Origin: Pseudomonadota bacterium
Lineage (GTDB): Bacteria; Pseudomonadota; Gammaproteobacteria; Burkholderiales; Ferrovaceae
Assembly: GCA_021805725.1 (NCBI GenBank)
Contig: JAJZEH010000037.1
Coordinates: 176,101 to 240,100 of the forward strand
DNA length: 64,000 bases
Direction of reading: 5' to 3'
Part shown: one piece after another, positions 52,336 through 62,490 of the stretch
Position numbering within the stretch: the stretch's first letter is position 1
How the letters are laid out: each line of letters begins with the position of its first letter
Notes under the pieces: model-generated
Database searches by the model: none
Seen by the model: only the letters and a program-made list of their open reading frames with translations
What the model was told of the DNA's origin: nothing
Program-made: the position numbers and the translations under genes

Positions 52336-53280
52336 CTAACGCAGAGTGCGTTGAGCGCGCTGGATCTCGTCGCGGGTCCTGCGGTAGATCTCGATGTGGT
52401 TGCCGCCCAGGGCAAGCGCGTGCTGGGCGGCTTCCTCGGCTTCGTGCCATTGATGTGATCGGGCATAGGCCTGGGCCAGGTTGTTGAAGGCGTCACCGGC
52501 GTCAGGGTGCGCCGTTGCCGCGTCGTTAAAATAGCGCACGGCTTCGGTGTATTGACCAGCGTCAAAGGCCAGGTTGCCAAGTCCCATAAGGGCAGTCAGG
52601 CTGTTGGGCCAGCGCTTGAGGCTTGCCACATAGGCGGCGTGTGCCACATCCGGACGGATGCTTTCGAGGGCGGCAATTTGCTTGAGGTAATGTACTTCGG
52701 TGGCGCTGCCCGGAATTTGTTCCGGGACGCTTGTGACCAGACCCCAGCGGTCGCTTTCAGCCCAGCTGCGATCAAACTGGGCAAGGGACATTTGAAGGGG
52801 CATCGCCGGGCCCGAGTGCAAGGTTACCTGTCCTGTGGTGCGGTCGTAGCCCACCACGACTGCAAAGTGCCAATCGCCTTCCAGCACGCCCACCTTTTGC
52901 AATATCAGCACAGGGTGGCCTGCGGCCACTTCCTCAAAGAGTGCAGCGAGGGTTGGGTCGATGCGGTACGGCACGCGCCCGGCATGGCGCGTGGCGCCGA
53001 TCAGGTCCAGTTGCAGCGACCCCTTGAGTGCGGGGGTGTACACCTGTGGAATCAGAGCCTCAGGGGTAACGCTCACTCCTGAATAACCCAGCACGGTGGC
53101 CAGTGCAGCTGGGCCACAAAGGGACTCTTGCTGGGGAAAGTAGGGGACACCCTGAACCTGTGCGGCCTCTGGCAGATTGGCGGGCAGGCCCGGTATTGCG
53201 TCGGGCCCTTTCAAACTGGCACAACCGGAAAGCGTGAGTATTGCCCAGAGCAGCAGGATGCCTTCCGGTCTGAAATCCAT
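52336..53280 (-). CDS. PA2778-family cysteine peptidase, lipoprotein with TPRs
   Basis: 314 residues: lipoprotein signal (LLLWAILTLSGC), then a C39-like papain-fold domain (about 40-190) with the Cys in FPQQESLCGPAALATVLGYSG and His in GDWHFAVVVGYD, and a C-terminal TPR region (about 225-310; YTEAVRYFNDAATAHPDAGDAFNNLAQAY spread over two repeats). The family is usually paired with PA2779-type proteins; here that gene lies 9 bp upstream. It probably processes or transports a peptide at the envelope. Confidence 0.85.
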   Translation of the reverse strand: MDFRPEGILLLWAILTLSGCASLKGPDAIPGLPANLPEAAQVQGVPYFPQQESLCGPAALATVLGYSGVSVTPEALIPQVYTPALKGSLQLDLIGATRHAGRVPYRIDPTLAALFEEVAAGHPVLILQKVGVLEGDWHFAVVVGYDRTTGQVTLHSGPAMPLQMSLAQFDRSWAESDRWGLVTSVPEQIPGSATEVHYLKQIAALESIRPDVAHAAYVASLKRWPNSLTALMGLGNLAFDAGQYTEAVRYFNDAATAHPDAGDAFNNLAQAYARSHQWHEAEEAAQHALALGGNHIEIYRRTRDEIQRAQRTLR

Positions 53281-53289
53281 GGGAGGGGG

Positions 53290-53655
53290 TTAGAGGATCA
53301 GTACCAGCAGGATCGCTGCCAGCAGGATGATGATGATGTCGTTGTTGGTCAGACTGGAAAAGTTGCCCCCAGCGGGGAGGTCGTTGATTTTCTGCGCAAG
53401 TTCGCGCGCTTCGACATCGTTGAGCAAGGCAATGCGCTGGGCGGTGATGATGGTTCCAAGTCCTAGTTCCTGCATTTTGTGCTGGACGTCGGCGCGGGTG
53501 ATGAATCCGTCAATGGTTGCCTTGTTTTGGGCGGTTTCAGCCTGCATGGATTGGTCCGTACTGATCATTTCTGCCCGGGAGACCGTGGGTGCAACGGCGA
53601 TTCCAAGGCTGAGAAGCCCGGCCAACATGGGTTTCAGGAAGGTATTTGGATTCAT
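53290..53655 (-). CDS. PA2779-family membrane protein
   Basis: 121 residues with a signal-peptide-like N-terminus (LKPMLAGLLSLGIAVAPTVSRA) and a C-terminal hydrophobic tail (DIIIILLAAILLVLIL). Between them lies a short domain with DGFITRADVQHKMQELGLG. The start at 53655 is chosen over 53715 because of the promoter and palindrome between them and CCGGAG upstream. It is paired with the PA2778-type peptidase, perhaps its partner or substrate. Confidence 0.82.
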   Translation of the reverse strand: MNPNTFLKPMLAGLLSLGIAVAPTVSRAEMISTDQSMQAETAQNKATIDGFITRADVQHKMQELGLGTIITAQRIALLNDVEARELAQKINDLPAGGNFSSLTNNDIIIILLAAILLVLIL

Positions 53656-53669
53656 TTTGGACAATCTCC

Positions 53670-53711
53670 GGATAAAATGTGATTTTATCCCATATAAGCC
53701 CAGAACTTCAA
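53670..53711 (-). promoter_or_regulatory. Promoter with palindromic operator for PA2779-PA2778 genes
   Basis: On the minus strand TTGAAG (53706-53711), 18 bp and TAAAAT (53682-53687) form a promoter. The -10 lies in the left arm of a perfect 9-3-9 inverted repeat, GGATAAAAT with centre CAC (53670-53690), which runs to about the transcription start. This layout suits a repressor. Confidence 0.6.
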
Positions 53712-54451
53712 GCAAGCGTCAGCCCCACCTCGGGTAACCCCTCAAAATGACCCACCACGAGAGCCGGGCTGTGCACGAAATAAATCCCCGAGTAACTGCC
53801 GGTGGTCACCCAATGCCCGGCTTCTACCGGCAGCCCGCGCGCTACGCACTGACGTACAAAGGGTCCCAGCAGGGTGCGCGGATCGCCCGCAGGGTTTCCC
53901 GTGGGAGACTTTTCGCGCGCCACACCGTTGATGGTCAACTGCAGCATGGGAGACAGAAATGGAAAATCCGGGGCATAGGGTACCGTTTCCCCCACGACCA
54001 GGGTGCCGTGGTTTTGCAGATCGGCAAGTTTGAGGAAGTCTGGAAGTTCGGGCCAGCCTTGCAGTCGGCTTGAAACGATCTCCAGGGCAGGGGCCATGGA
54101 TTCCAGAGCTCCCAGCACTTCGGCATCGCTGTAGGGTTGATCTCGCCGGGGAAAGCTGTGCTTGAAACGGAAAGCCATTTCCAGCTCGACGCCACAGATC
54201 TCGTGTGCAGCAAGGTTTGCCTGGGCGTGTCTATGTTGCACGCAGCATGCGGGAATCGGCGAGCCCAACACTTCGCCTGCGCTGGGCGCCGTGCCCACCT
54301 TCCAGGCGGCAACCGGGCTGTTGAGCGCATGCACGATCTCCTGTTGGATGGAGTAGGCGGCGTCCCGATCGGTGGGCACCAGGGTGGCATCGGGGGATAC
54401 GCGTCGATGCCTGCGAAGGGCATCCAGAAGCAGATTCGCGAGAGGGGTCAT
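53708..54451 (-). CDS. 2-keto-4-pentenoate hydratase / FAH-like family protein
   Basis: 247 residues resembling MhpD/4-oxalocrotonate decarboxylase proteins. The metal-binding acidic pair is in GVELEMAFR; AAWKVGT and YSGIYFVHSPALVVGHFEG are also seen. It could hydrate or decarboxylate a dienoate. The stop overlaps the -35 of the PA2779 promoter. It follows a GMC oxidoreductase gene by 13 bp on the same strand. Confidence 0.82.
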   Translation of the reverse strand: MTPLANLLLDALRRHRRVSPDATLVPTDRDAAYSIQQEIVHALNSPVAAWKVGTAPSAGEVLGSPIPACCVQHRHAQANLAAHEICGVELEMAFRFKHSFPRRDQPYSDAEVLGALESMAPALEIVSSRLQGWPELPDFLKLADLQNHGTLVVGETVPYAPDFPFLSPMLQLTINGVAREKSPTGNPAGDPRTLLGPFVRQCVARGLPVEAGHWVTTGSYSGIYFVHSPALVVGHFEGLPEVGLTLA

Positions 54452-54464
54452 GGAATAGGAGTGC

Positions 54465-56081
54465 TCAATGTTGATCAGCCAGAATCAGGTCGCTGACACG
54501 CTCGGCCATCATCATGATCGGCGCTGCGGTATTGCCAGAGGTGATGCTGGGCATGGCGCCGCCATCCACCACGCGCAAGCCCGCGATGCCGAACACCTTG
54601 AGGTGTGAATCCAGAACGGCCTGCGGGTTCCCCGCACGGCCCATGCTGCAGGTTCCGGTGGGATGGAAGATGGTGGTGCCAATGGCGCTGGCAGCTTTTG
54701 CCAGGGCCTCGTCGGTCTGATGGTCGGGCCCTGGCAGTATTTCTTCAGGCTTCCAGGGGCGAAACGCGGGAGCGCTGACGATGCGTCGCGTCAGTTTCAG
54801 AGAGTCTGCGGCCACCTTGCGGTCCTCGGCCGTGCTGAGGTAGTTCAGGCGCAGCTTTGGCTTGATGAAAGGATCGGGGCTTGAAATATGCACGCTGCCG
54901 CGGGAGGTGGGTTGCAGATTGCATACGCTGGCCGTGAATGCGTTGAAAGGGTGGAGGGGTTCGCCGAACTTTTCCAAGGACAGCGGCTGAACGTGGTACT
55001 CCAGATTGGCATGGGGTTGATCTGCGCTGCTGCGGGCAAAGGCCCCCAGTTGGGAAGGTGCCATCGCCATCGGGCCGCTGCGATTGACGAGGTACTCCAG
55101 GCCGATCAGCGCCTTGCCCAGCAATGATCGGGCGCGCGTGTTGAGGGTGGGTAATCCGGTCACTTTGAAGACCATGCGCAGCTGTAAATGGTCCTGCAGG
55201 TTTTCTCCCACGCCCGGCAGGTGGTGCCTGACGGGAATGCCGAGGGACTGCAGGGTATTGCCGTGGCCAACCCCGGAGCGTTCCAGGATGGCCACACTGC
55301 CCAACGCGCCGGCGCACAGCAGGACTTCCCGCCTGGCCGCCGCCTCGCGGCGGGTCTGGTTTTCGATGAACCGCACGCCCGTGCAGCGCATGCCCTCGAA
55401 TCTCAGGGTGTCTACCTGGGCATGCGTCAGTATGGTGAGATTGGGTCGTTTGAGGACGGGTTTGAGAAAGGCTTGTCCCGCATTGAGACGCCATCCGCGC
55501 TTTTGATTGACGTCGAAGTAGCCCACGCCGAAATTATCACCGCGATTGAAATCGGGATTGTCCGGGATGCCGGTCTGATGGGCAGCCTGACGGAAGATTT
55601 CAAGCACCTTCCATCTCAGGCGCTGGCGCTCCACACGCCATACGCCCCCTGCACCATGCCACGCATTGCGACCTCCGTGATAGTCCTCATCGCGCTGGAA
55701 CAGCGGAAGGATGGCATCCCAGGACCAGTCAGGGTCACCTGTGGCTGCCACCCAGCGTTCGTAATCCTGTTTTTGGCCGCGCATGTAGATCATGCCGTTG
55801 ACCAGTGAGCTGCCGCCTAACCCTTTGCCGCGCGGATAGCGAATGCTGCGGCCGTTGAGTCCCGGGTCTGGCTCTGTTTCGTAGCACCAGTCCGTGCGCG
55901 GATTGCCAATGCAGTACAGGTAACCCACCGGAATGTGAATCCAGGGGTAATGGTCGTTGCCGCCGGCCTCGATCAGCAATACCGAGACAGCGGGGTTGCG
56001 CGACAGGCGGTTGGCGAGGACGGCTCCGGCGCTACCGGCGCCGATGATGATGTAGTCGTATTGTTGAGGGAGAGGATTCAT
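54465..56081 (-). CDS. GMC-family FAD alcohol oxidoreductase
   Basis: 538-residue choline-dehydrogenase-like flavoenzyme. The FAD motif is YIIIGAGSAGAVLANRL, followed by IEAGG, YPRGKGLGGSSLVNGM, the active-site region HPTGTCSMG and the C-terminal SGNTAAPIMMMAERVSDLI. It oxidises an alcohol group; the substrate cannot be told. The start at 56081 is chosen because the FAD motif follows directly; the frame remains open to 56336 in sequence overlapping msrQ. Confidence 0.88.
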   Translation of the reverse strand: MNPLPQQYDYIIIGAGSAGAVLANRLSRNPAVSVLLIEAGGNDHYPWIHIPVGYLYCIGNPRTDWCYETEPDPGLNGRSIRYPRGKGLGGSSLVNGMIYMRGQKQDYERWVAATGDPDWSWDAILPLFQRDEDYHGGRNAWHGAGGVWRVERQRLRWKVLEIFRQAAHQTGIPDNPDFNRGDNFGVGYFDVNQKRGWRLNAGQAFLKPVLKRPNLTILTHAQVDTLRFEGMRCTGVRFIENQTRREAAARREVLLCAGALGSVAILERSGVGHGNTLQSLGIPVRHHLPGVGENLQDHLQLRMVFKVTGLPTLNTRARSLLGKALIGLEYLVNRSGPMAMAPSQLGAFARSSADQPHANLEYHVQPLSLEKFGEPLHPFNAFTASVCNLQPTSRGSVHISSPDPFIKPKLRLNYLSTAEDRKVAADSLKLTRRIVSAPAFRPWKPEEILPGPDHQTDEALAKAASAIGTTIFHPTGTCSMGRAGNPQAVLDSHLKVFGIAGLRVVDGGAMPSITSGNTAAPIMMMAERVSDLILADQH

Positions 56082-56140
56082 CGGTTGCGATTCATCAATT
56101 CGTGACCCGGAAGGGCGATCTGACCGAGGATTGCGCCATG

Positions 56141-56722
56141 TTAGCGCGAAAATCGCCATTGCGAGAGAACGGGCAGACGTAACCCCAGCAGCACCAGCAG
56201 CAGGACCCCGTAGAGGACGGGCTCGCTCAAGTCCTTTTTGACCAGCCAGGCAAAATGCAGGACGCCCAGGGCAGGCACCAGGTATGCCAGGCGATGCAGT
56301 TGTTTCCAGCGCGTCTTGAGCCTTGAGATGGCCCATGCATTGGAGGTCAGGGCAAGGGGCAGCATCAGTACATAGCCAGACAGGCCGATCAGGATGTAGG
56401 GGTGCTTGAAGATGTCGTGGATGATGGCTTGCCAGTCAAACCACTGGTCGATTCCGGCATAGCTCAGCAGATGCAGGGTGCCGTACATGAAGGCAAACAA
56501 GCCTAGCATGCGCCGGATGCGCAGCAGGCCGTTCCACCCCAGAAGGCGACGCAGCGGCGTGACGCTGAGGGTGATGAGCAGGAAATACAGGGTCCATAGG
56601 CCGGTGAAATGAATCACGCGTTCCACGGGGTGGGCGCCCAGCGCGTCGCGATAGGCCAACCAGGAAATCCACAGCAGCGGGAGCAGCGCCAGGACAAACA
56701 CGCCCCGTTTATCAATGGTCAT
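56141..56722 (-). CDS. msrQ: MsrP heme-binding membrane subunit MsrQ
   Basis: 193-residue inner-membrane b-type cytochrome that passes electrons from the quinone pool to MsrP. Multiple TM segments and His residues in VIHFTGLW, YGTLHLLSYA and LHRLAYLVPALGVLHF are typical of the ferric-reductase-like domain. It overlaps msrP by 1 nt (TGATG), the standard msrPQ arrangement. Confidence 0.93.
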   Translation of the reverse strand: MTIDKRGVFVLALLPLLWISWLAYRDALGAHPVERVIHFTGLWTLYFLLITLSVTPLRRLLGWNGLLRIRRMLGLFAFMYGTLHLLSYAGIDQWFDWQAIIHDIFKHPYILIGLSGYVLMLPLALTSNAWAISRLKTRWKQLHRLAYLVPALGVLHFAWLVKKDLSEPVLYGVLLLVLLGLRLPVLSQWRFSR

Positions 56723-57666
56723 CAGAAATATTTTTTGAGATCCATGGCGTTATAGAGCGAGGCCACTTCCTCGGCATAACCGTTGAAGGGCAACGTTTTG
56801 CGTCGGGCTTCGAACAGTCCACCACCGATGCGCCGCTCCGTGGCCTGGCTCCATCGCGGGTGGTCCACGGCAGGGTTGACGTTGGAATAGAAGCCATATT
56901 CCGAGATGTTGGCTTTCATCCAGCTCGTCATCGGCATGGTTTCGCGAAATCGGATCTTTACAATGGACTTGATGCCCTTGAATCCATATTTCCACGGCAC
57001 CACAAGGCGGATGGGAGCGCCGTTCTGGTGAGGCAACACTTCTCCATATAGGCCCACGGCCATCAGGGTGAGCGGATGCTGTGCCTCGTCCATGCGCAAA
57101 CCTTCCGTATAGGGCCAGTCCAGGACGGCACGGCGCAATCCGGGCATCTGTGCAGGGTCGGCCAGGGAAACGAACTCCACAAATTTGGCCTGAGAGGTGG
57201 GCTCTGCCCACTGGATCAGTTTCTGCAGGGGAAAGCCCACCCAGGGAATGACCATGGACCAGGCCTCCACACAGCGCATCCGGTAGATGCGCTCCTCCAG
57301 TTGAAACAGACGCAGAAGGTCGTCCATGCCTATCTGTTTGGGTCGTTTCAGCGCCCCCTCGAAGGTCAGGGTCCAGGGGCGGGTTTTGAGCGAACCGGCG
57401 TTGTTGGAGGGATCTTCCTTGTCCGTGCCAAATTCGTAAAAGTTATTGTAGGTGGTGATGTTGTCGTATGTCGTCAGCTTTTCGTCGCGGCCGTAGGCCG
57501 TGGTCTGGTAGCCTGACAGCCTTTGTCCGGTTCCGGCCGAAGCTGATACGAGGGTGCCGGCACCAAGGGCTCCCACCAACCCCCAACCCATTCGGGTGAG
57601 GATTCTGCGTCGCTCGTGGTAAATGGCCTGGGGCGTGATTTCGGAGGGAAGGGGGGCATCAGTCAT
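56722..57666 (-). CDS. msrP: Methionine sulfoxide reductase catalytic subunit MsrP
   Basis: Periplasmic molybdopterin enzyme that repairs oxidised methionines in envelope proteins. Tat-type signal ([21 protein letters not shown], in two parts) with cleavage near SASA; the molybdenum-ligand Cys132 is in [33 protein letters not shown] is conserved. Length 314. It is coupled to msrQ downstream and overlaps the amidase gene upstream by an ATGA. Confidence 0.94.
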   Translation of the reverse strand: MTDAPLPSEITPQAIYHERRRILTRMGWGLVGALGAGTLVSASAGTGQRLSGYQTTAYGRDEKLTTYDNITTYNNFYEFGTDKEDPSNNAGSLKTRPWTLTFEGALKRPKQIGMDDLLRLFQLEERIYRMRCVEAWSMVIPWVGFPLQKLIQWAEPTSQAKFVEFVSLADPAQMPGLRRAVLDWPYTEGLRMDEAQHPLTLMAVGLYGEVLPHQNGAPIRLVVPWKYGFKGIKSIVKIRFRETMPMTSWMKANISEYGFYSNVNPAVDHPRWSQATERRIGGGLFEARRKTLPFNGYAEEVASLYNAMDLKKYF

Positions 57667-58967
57667 GCGTCGGGTTGCTCCAGCAAGGCTTCGATGGTAT
57701 GGGCGGCCCTAAGAAAATGAACATCACTGCCTTCCAATCCAGCCACGGTCACGGCGGTGGGCAATCCCCTGGGGCCGATTCCCACGGGCAGCGTCAGGGC
57801 GGGGCCGTGCAACGCCGTCCAGATGCGATTCATGATGGGGTTGCCCGTGTGGTGCAGCCCTTCAGGGGCTTCGCCCGTCACGCTGGGCACGAGGAGGATG
57901 TCCACGTCGCGGAACAGGTCGCACAGTTTCGCCTTGCACTGCTGAATGAGCCGCACGGCGGACCAGTAACTGGCATCGCTGATCTGGGCGCCACGTTTCA
58001 GAACGTCCCGCAGGTTGGCGCTTAGCGCCTGCCAGTGATGGAGACGCTCGAAGCCCAATGATTGAAACTGCTGCCGCAGCATCACGGTCATCTGTGCGTC
58101 GGCCAGATGGGCGAAGGACTGCGGAAGCGTGATCGGTGTGACGGCGAGGCCGGCGCGGGAGAGTTGCCGGGCTGTTTGCAGCAGGGCCTGCTGCTGGGCA
58201 GGTTCGCAGTGTTCCCACTCCCAGGTCTGGCATAGGCCCACGCGTGGATGCGCAGGCGCATCGTCGTCCCTCAGGATCAGGTCGTGATAGCCGCTGGCAG
58301 CTGCCGCAAACAGGGCGGCATCGGCCACGCAGCGTGCCAGGGAGCCAATGGTGTCCAGCGAATCGGCCAGGGGTTTGACGCCCGCGCGCGGCAGGGTATT
58401 GAAACTGGGCTTGTACCCCACCACGCCACAATAGGCAGCAGGCCGGATGATGGAACCGCCGGTCTGGGTGGCGAAGGCAAGCGGCACCATGTGATCAGCC
58501 ACCGCGGCCGCAGAGCCGCTGGAGGATCCGCCAGGGGTGTGGCCGGGATGGTGCGGGTTCGTGGTGGGCCCGGGATGGAACACGGCAAATTCAGTGGTGA
58601 CGGTTTTGCCCAGGATAACAGCGCCGGCAGCGCGTGTCAGCGCTACCGTGGCGGCATCCAGGGAGGGGCGATGCTCCGCGTAGAGAGCCGAGCCATAGGC
58701 CGTGGGCATGTCGCAGGTGTCCATGAGGTCCTTAACCCCCACGGGCAGCCCATGCAGGACGCCTTTCAGGGCACCCTTGTCCAGCAGGCGCGCCTGAGCC
58801 AGCGCAGCGTCGCGGTTCAGCCAGGTCCAGGCGTGAACCACGGGTTCGCGCGCGTCAATGCGGGCCAGGCAGTCCCGCAGCAGGGATTCAGCGCTGATGT
58901 CCCGTTGATGCAGCCGGCGAGCCAGCGTCGTGGCGCTCAACAGGTTGAGCTCTGTGGATGTCATCAT
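57663..58967 (-). CDS. Amidase-signature family hydrolase
   Basis: 434-residue amidase with the Ser-cisSer-Lys triad: Lys in [12 protein letters not shown], cis-Ser in [15 protein letters not shown] and nucleophile Ser in [12 protein letters not shown]. It is not GatA, since the C-terminal regions and context differ. GGAG lies 4 nt before the second Met (58964), so the protein may start there. Its first 80 nt lie within the 3' end of the monooxygenase gene upstream. The substrate is unknown. Confidence 0.87.
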   Translation of the reverse strand: MMTSTELNLLSATTLARRLHQRDISAESLLRDCLARIDAREPVVHAWTWLNRDAALAQARLLDKGALKGVLHGLPVGVKDLMDTCDMPTAYGSALYAEHRPSLDAATVALTRAAGAVILGKTVTTEFAVFHPGPTTNPHHPGHTPGGSSSGSAAAVADHMVPLAFATQTGGSIIRPAAYCGVVGYKPSFNTLPRAGVKPLADSLDTIGSLARCVADAALFAAAASGYHDLILRDDDAPAHPRVGLCQTWEWEHCEPAQQQALLQTARQLSRAGLAVTPITLPQSFAHLADAQMTVMLRQQFQSLGFERLHHWQALSANLRDVLKRGAQISDASYWSAVRLIQQCKAKLCDLFRDVDILLVPSVTGEAPEGLHHTGNPIMNRIWTALHGPALTLPVGIGPRGLPTAVTVAGLEGSDVHFLRAAHTIEALLEQPDA

Positions 58968-60411
58968 GCTCCAGAATGAAATCGTGGCGGTTGAATCGGC
59001 GGGTCCTCAGCCAGAATCCGGCAGACAGCCCCGGCCAGATCGTGGTGTTGTGGCCGTGCCCGTCAAGATACCAGCTCTGGCAACCTGATTGCCAGACCGT
59101 GTTGCGCGAATGCCTCGCCATTTCTTCCAGAAACCGTTGGTAAGACGCCGGGGACACGGAAATAGTTCGCGCGCCGCTTTGCCGCATGGCCTTGAGGGCC
59201 TTCATGATCCAGTGCACCTGAGCCTCTATCATGAACAGGATGGAGTTATGGCCCAGTCCGCTGTTGGGACCCGCCATCAGGAAAAAATTGGGAAAGCCCG
59301 CCACCGCAACCCCGAGATAGGCGGCGCGCCGCGCTTGCCAGGCTGCCTGCAGGGTAAGGCCGGCGCGGCCCTGGATGCGTGGGGTGTCCGGTGTTTGCGT
59401 ATGGCGAAACCCGGTGGCGAACACGATGGCGTCCACGGAATGGTTCTCGCCATTGCGGGTCACCACCCCAGTGGGCGTTATCCGGACGATGCCCTCGGTC
59501 ACGAGGGTGACGTTGGTGCGTTGCAGTGCCTCATAATAATCGTCCGAGAGCAATATCCGCTTGCAGCCCATGGTGCCTTGTGGCTTCAGCTTCTGGCGCA
59601 GTCCGGGGTCGCGGACGCGCCGATTCAGGTCGCGCAGCGCCAGGGCTTGCACCGGACGCATGAGGGTGGGCCAGAGAAAGGCGATGCCGCGTATTTCCTG
59701 AGCGGCGTAGCGCATGGCACGATACAGCCGGCGCCATCCGGGCAGAAGGCGAAAGCAGCGCTGCGCCCAGGCGGAGTAGGGACGGTCCCCCTTGGAGACC
59801 ACCCAGGGCGCCGTGCGTTGAAACACGATGAGGCGGCTGACGGCAGGGGCGAGTGCGGGGACGATCTGGATGGCTGATGCGCCCGTGCCGATGACGGCCA
59901 CCCGCTTTCCGGCCAGCGGGAGGTCATCGGGCCAGTTCATGGAATGAAAGCACGGTCCGGAAAACGATTCCAGGCCGGGAACATCAGGGATCAGCGGGCG
60001 GTTGAGCGGGCCTAGTCCCGCCATCACGAGGCGCGTCGTCAGGACTTCGCCGGATTGAAGGGTGACCTGCCAGCAGCCGTGCCGTTCATCGAACACGGCG
60101 GCGGTCACGGCGGCCCCGAGGCGCAAATGGGAGCGTAGGGGCTGGCTCACCGATTCCAGGTAGTTCCAGATTTCATCATGACCGGCGTAGCGGCGCTGCC
60201 AGTCCGCCTTGGGCGCAAAGGAAAGCGAGTAGAGGTGCGACGGGACGTCGCAGGCGCAGCCGGGGTAGCGGTTGTCACGCCAGGTGCCGCCCACCCGCAG
60301 GTCGCGCTCCAGGATCAGGAAACGCATCCCTCCCGTACGGTGTAGCTGCCAGGCCATGGCCATTCCCGAAAAGCCGCTGCCGATGATGATTGCATCCCAC
60401 TGGGGTGTCAT
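58888..60411 (-). CDS. Flavin monooxygenase, Baeyer-Villiger type
   Basis: 507 residues: FAD GxGxxG at 10-16 (IIIGSGFSG), the class B/BVMO fingerprint FSGPCFHSMNWP (150-161), the NADPH loop VAVIGTGASAIQIVPAL, and ATGFRHT. Such enzymes insert oxygen next to a ketone to form an ester or lactone. The last about 26 residues lie in DNA also encoding the amidase N-terminus, and look like a non-conserved tail. It faces parE with a 102 bp divergent gap. Confidence 0.87.
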   Translation of the reverse strand: MTPQWDAIIIGSGFSGMAMAWQLHRTGGMRFLILERDLRVGGTWRDNRYPGCACDVPSHLYSLSFAPKADWQRRYAGHDEIWNYLESVSQPLRSHLRLGAAVTAAVFDERHGCWQVTLQSGEVLTTRLVMAGLGPLNRPLIPDVPGLESFSGPCFHSMNWPDDLPLAGKRVAVIGTGASAIQIVPALAPAVSRLIVFQRTAPWVVSKGDRPYSAWAQRCFRLLPGWRRLYRAMRYAAQEIRGIAFLWPTLMRPVQALALRDLNRRVRDPGLRQKLKPQGTMGCKRILLSDDYYEALQRTNVTLVTEGIVRITPTGVVTRNGENHSVDAIVFATGFRHTQTPDTPRIQGRAGLTLQAAWQARRAAYLGVAVAGFPNFFLMAGPNSGLGHNSILFMIEAQVHWIMKALKAMRQSGARTISVSPASYQRFLEEMARHSRNTVWQSGCQSWYLDGHGHNTTIWPGLSAGFWLRTRRFNRHDFILEHDDIHRAQPVERHDAGSPAASTGHQR

Positions 60412-60513
60412 AAAAGGTCCAATACTTGGCGATTATCGTCAATGATGCGATGATCGCGGCAATATTTTAACGGTTACCCCGTTCGTCGTTATGGTTTTGC
60501 AAGGAATTGTCTT

Positions 60514-62490
60514 TTGGCCAAAGGTCGTTACATTGAATCCAGCATCCGCGTCCTGAAAGGGCTCGAACCCGTCAAGGAACGCCCAGGGATGTACACCAGG
60601 ACTCAGGATCCCACCCACATCGTCCAGGAAGTCATCGACAACGCAGCAGACGAGGCGTTGGGGGGGTATGCCACCCTGATCGACGTGACGCTGCACGCCG
60701 ACGGTTCCGTCACCGTGCGCGATGACGGTCGTGGCATCCCTGTGGGCATGCATCCCGAGGAAAAGGAGCCCACCGTGCAACTCGTGTTTACCCGGTTGCA
60801 CGCGGGGGGCAAGTTCGACAAGCAGGGCGGCGAGGGCGCATATGCATTTTCCGGAGGGCTGCACGGCGTAGGGGTGTCGGTCACCAATGCGTTGTCCACC
60901 CGCCTGGAGGTCACCGTCAAGCGCGAAGGAAAGGTGCATCGCATCGTCTTCGCCGATGGCGCCGTGGTTGAAAAGCTGAAGACCGTGGACAGTTGCCCGA
61001 CAAGCGAGTCCGGAACGGAAGTACGGGCCTACCCCGACCCTCGCTATTTCGATTCCCCCCAGGTGTCGCTGGTGGAGCTGGAGCGCTCCCTGCGCGCCAA
61101 GGCAGTGTTGCTGCCGGGGGTCAACGTGGTGTTGCACGTGGAAAAGGACAAGGAGGTCCCCACGCGAACCTGGCATTACCCGGAGGGACTCAAGGGGTAT
61201 CTGGAAGAGCTGACCGACCAACAGGAGCCCGTGGCACCCGTATTTACTGGCGAACGCTATGTGGAACATCGCTCCGACTCGGATAGCTTTGCCGAAGGCG
61301 AGGGCGCAGCCTGGGCTTTTGCCTGGCACGAAGCCAGTACCGGGCAGGGCGAATCCTACGTCAATCTGATTCCCACGGCCGCCGGGGGCACCCATGAAGC
61401 AGGCCTGCGTAGCGGCGTATTCGAAGCCGTCAAGTCCTTCATCGAACACCACGGCCTGCTGCCACGTGGCGTGCGCCTGCAGATGGAGGATGTGTCGGCA
61501 CGCCTGCACTATGTGCTCTCCACGCGTATTCTGGATCCTCAGTTTCAGGGACAAACCAAGGAAAAACTCACCAGCCGCGATGCCCTGAAGCTGGTTTCGG
61601 GCATGGTGCGTGATCCCCTGGAAGTCTGGCTCAATGGTCACGTGGAGTGGGGTAGGAAGATTGCCGAGGTGGTGATCAGGCAAGCCATGGCCCGCATGAA
61701 ATCCGGCCAGAAGGTGGAAAAAAGAAAAGGCAGCGGAGTGGCCGTACTGCCCGGCAAACTGACTGATTGCGAGTCGGATGACGTGGGCGAACGCGAGCTT
61801 TTTCTGGTGGAAGGAGATTCCGCTGGCGGCTCGGCCAAGCTGGCACGCAACAAGCATTCGCAGGCCATTCTGCCGCTGCGCGGCAAGGTGCTCAATACCT
61901 TCGAGGTGGATCGCGATCGCCTGTTTGCCAATACCGAGATTCACGACATTGCCGTTGCCGTGGGGGTAGACCCCCATGGCATTGACGATGAGCCTGACCT
62001 GTCGGGGCTGCGTTATCAGCGCATCATCATCATGTCAGACGCAGACGTGGATGGCAGCCACATCAAGGTCCTGTTGCTGACACTTTTCTTTATGCACTTT
62101 CCCGCCCTGATGGCGGGCGGACATGTGTGTGTGGCAAGCCCGCCGCTTTTTCGCATCGACGTTCCGCCCCATGGCAAGCGCCCGGCGCGCAAGCTGTATG
62201 CCCTGGACGAGGGCGAACTTGCCGCCATCGGGGACCGCCTGGCCAAGGAAGGGGTGCGACCCGGCAGCTGGTCGGTGGGCCGGTTCAAGGGGTTGGGCGA
62301 GATGAACCCGGAACAGTTGTGGGACACCACCATGAACCCGGATACCCGGCGCGTGCTGCCGGTAAAGATCATGAATCAGGAGCGCTCCGAAGCGCACATC
62401 GTGTTCTCCAAGCTGATGGGCAAGGGTGAAGCCAGTACGCGGCGTGAATGGATGGAACAGCACGGCACGGACGTTGAGGTGGATATTTGA
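60514..62490 (+). CDS. parE: DNA topoisomerase IV subunit B
   Basis: ATPase subunit of topoisomerase IV, which decatenates daughter chromosomes. GHKL ATPase motifs: [23 protein letters not shown] and [14 protein letters not shown]. The TOPRIM domain includes [14 protein letters not shown] and [20 protein letters not shown]. Length 658. The start is a TTG, supported by AAGGAA 8 nt upstream; [10 protein letters not shown] matches the family N-terminus. The stop forms a TGATG with parC. Confidence 0.95.
   Translation: MAKGRYIESSIRVLKGLEPVKERPGMYTRTQDPTHIVQEVIDNAADEALGGYATLIDVTLHADGSVTVRDDGRGIPVGMHPEEKEPTVQLVFTRLHAGGKFDKQGGEGAYAFSGGLHGVGVSVTNALSTRLEVTVKREGKVHRIVFADGAVVEKLKTVDSCPTSESGTEVRAYPDPRYFDSPQVSLVELERSLRAKAVLLPGVNVVLHVEKDKEVPTRTWHYPEGLKGYLEELTDQQEPVAPVFTGERYVEHRSDSDSFAEGEGAAWAFAWHEASTGQGESYVNLIPTAAGGTHEAGLRSGVFEAVKSFIEHHGLLPRGVRLQMEDVSARLHYVLSTRILDPQFQGQTKEKLTSRDALKLVSGMVRDPLEVWLNGHVEWGRKIAEVVIRQAMARMKSGQKVEKRKGSGVAVLPGKLTDCESDDVGERELFLVEGDSAGGSAKLARNKHSQAILPLRGKVLNTFEVDRDRLFANTEIHDIAVAVGVDPHGIDDEPDLSGLRYQRIIIMSDADVDGSHIKVLLLTLFFMHFPALMAGGHVCVASPPLFRIDVPPHGKRPARKLYALDEGELAAIGDRLAKEGVRPGSWSVGRFKGLGEMNPEQLWDTTMNPDTRRVLPVKIMNQERSEAHIVFSKLMGKGEASTRREWMEQHGTDVEVDI

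Noticed and set aside
60439..61977. 512-codon minus-strand open frame
   Set aside because: Antisense to parE; an artefact of codon composition.
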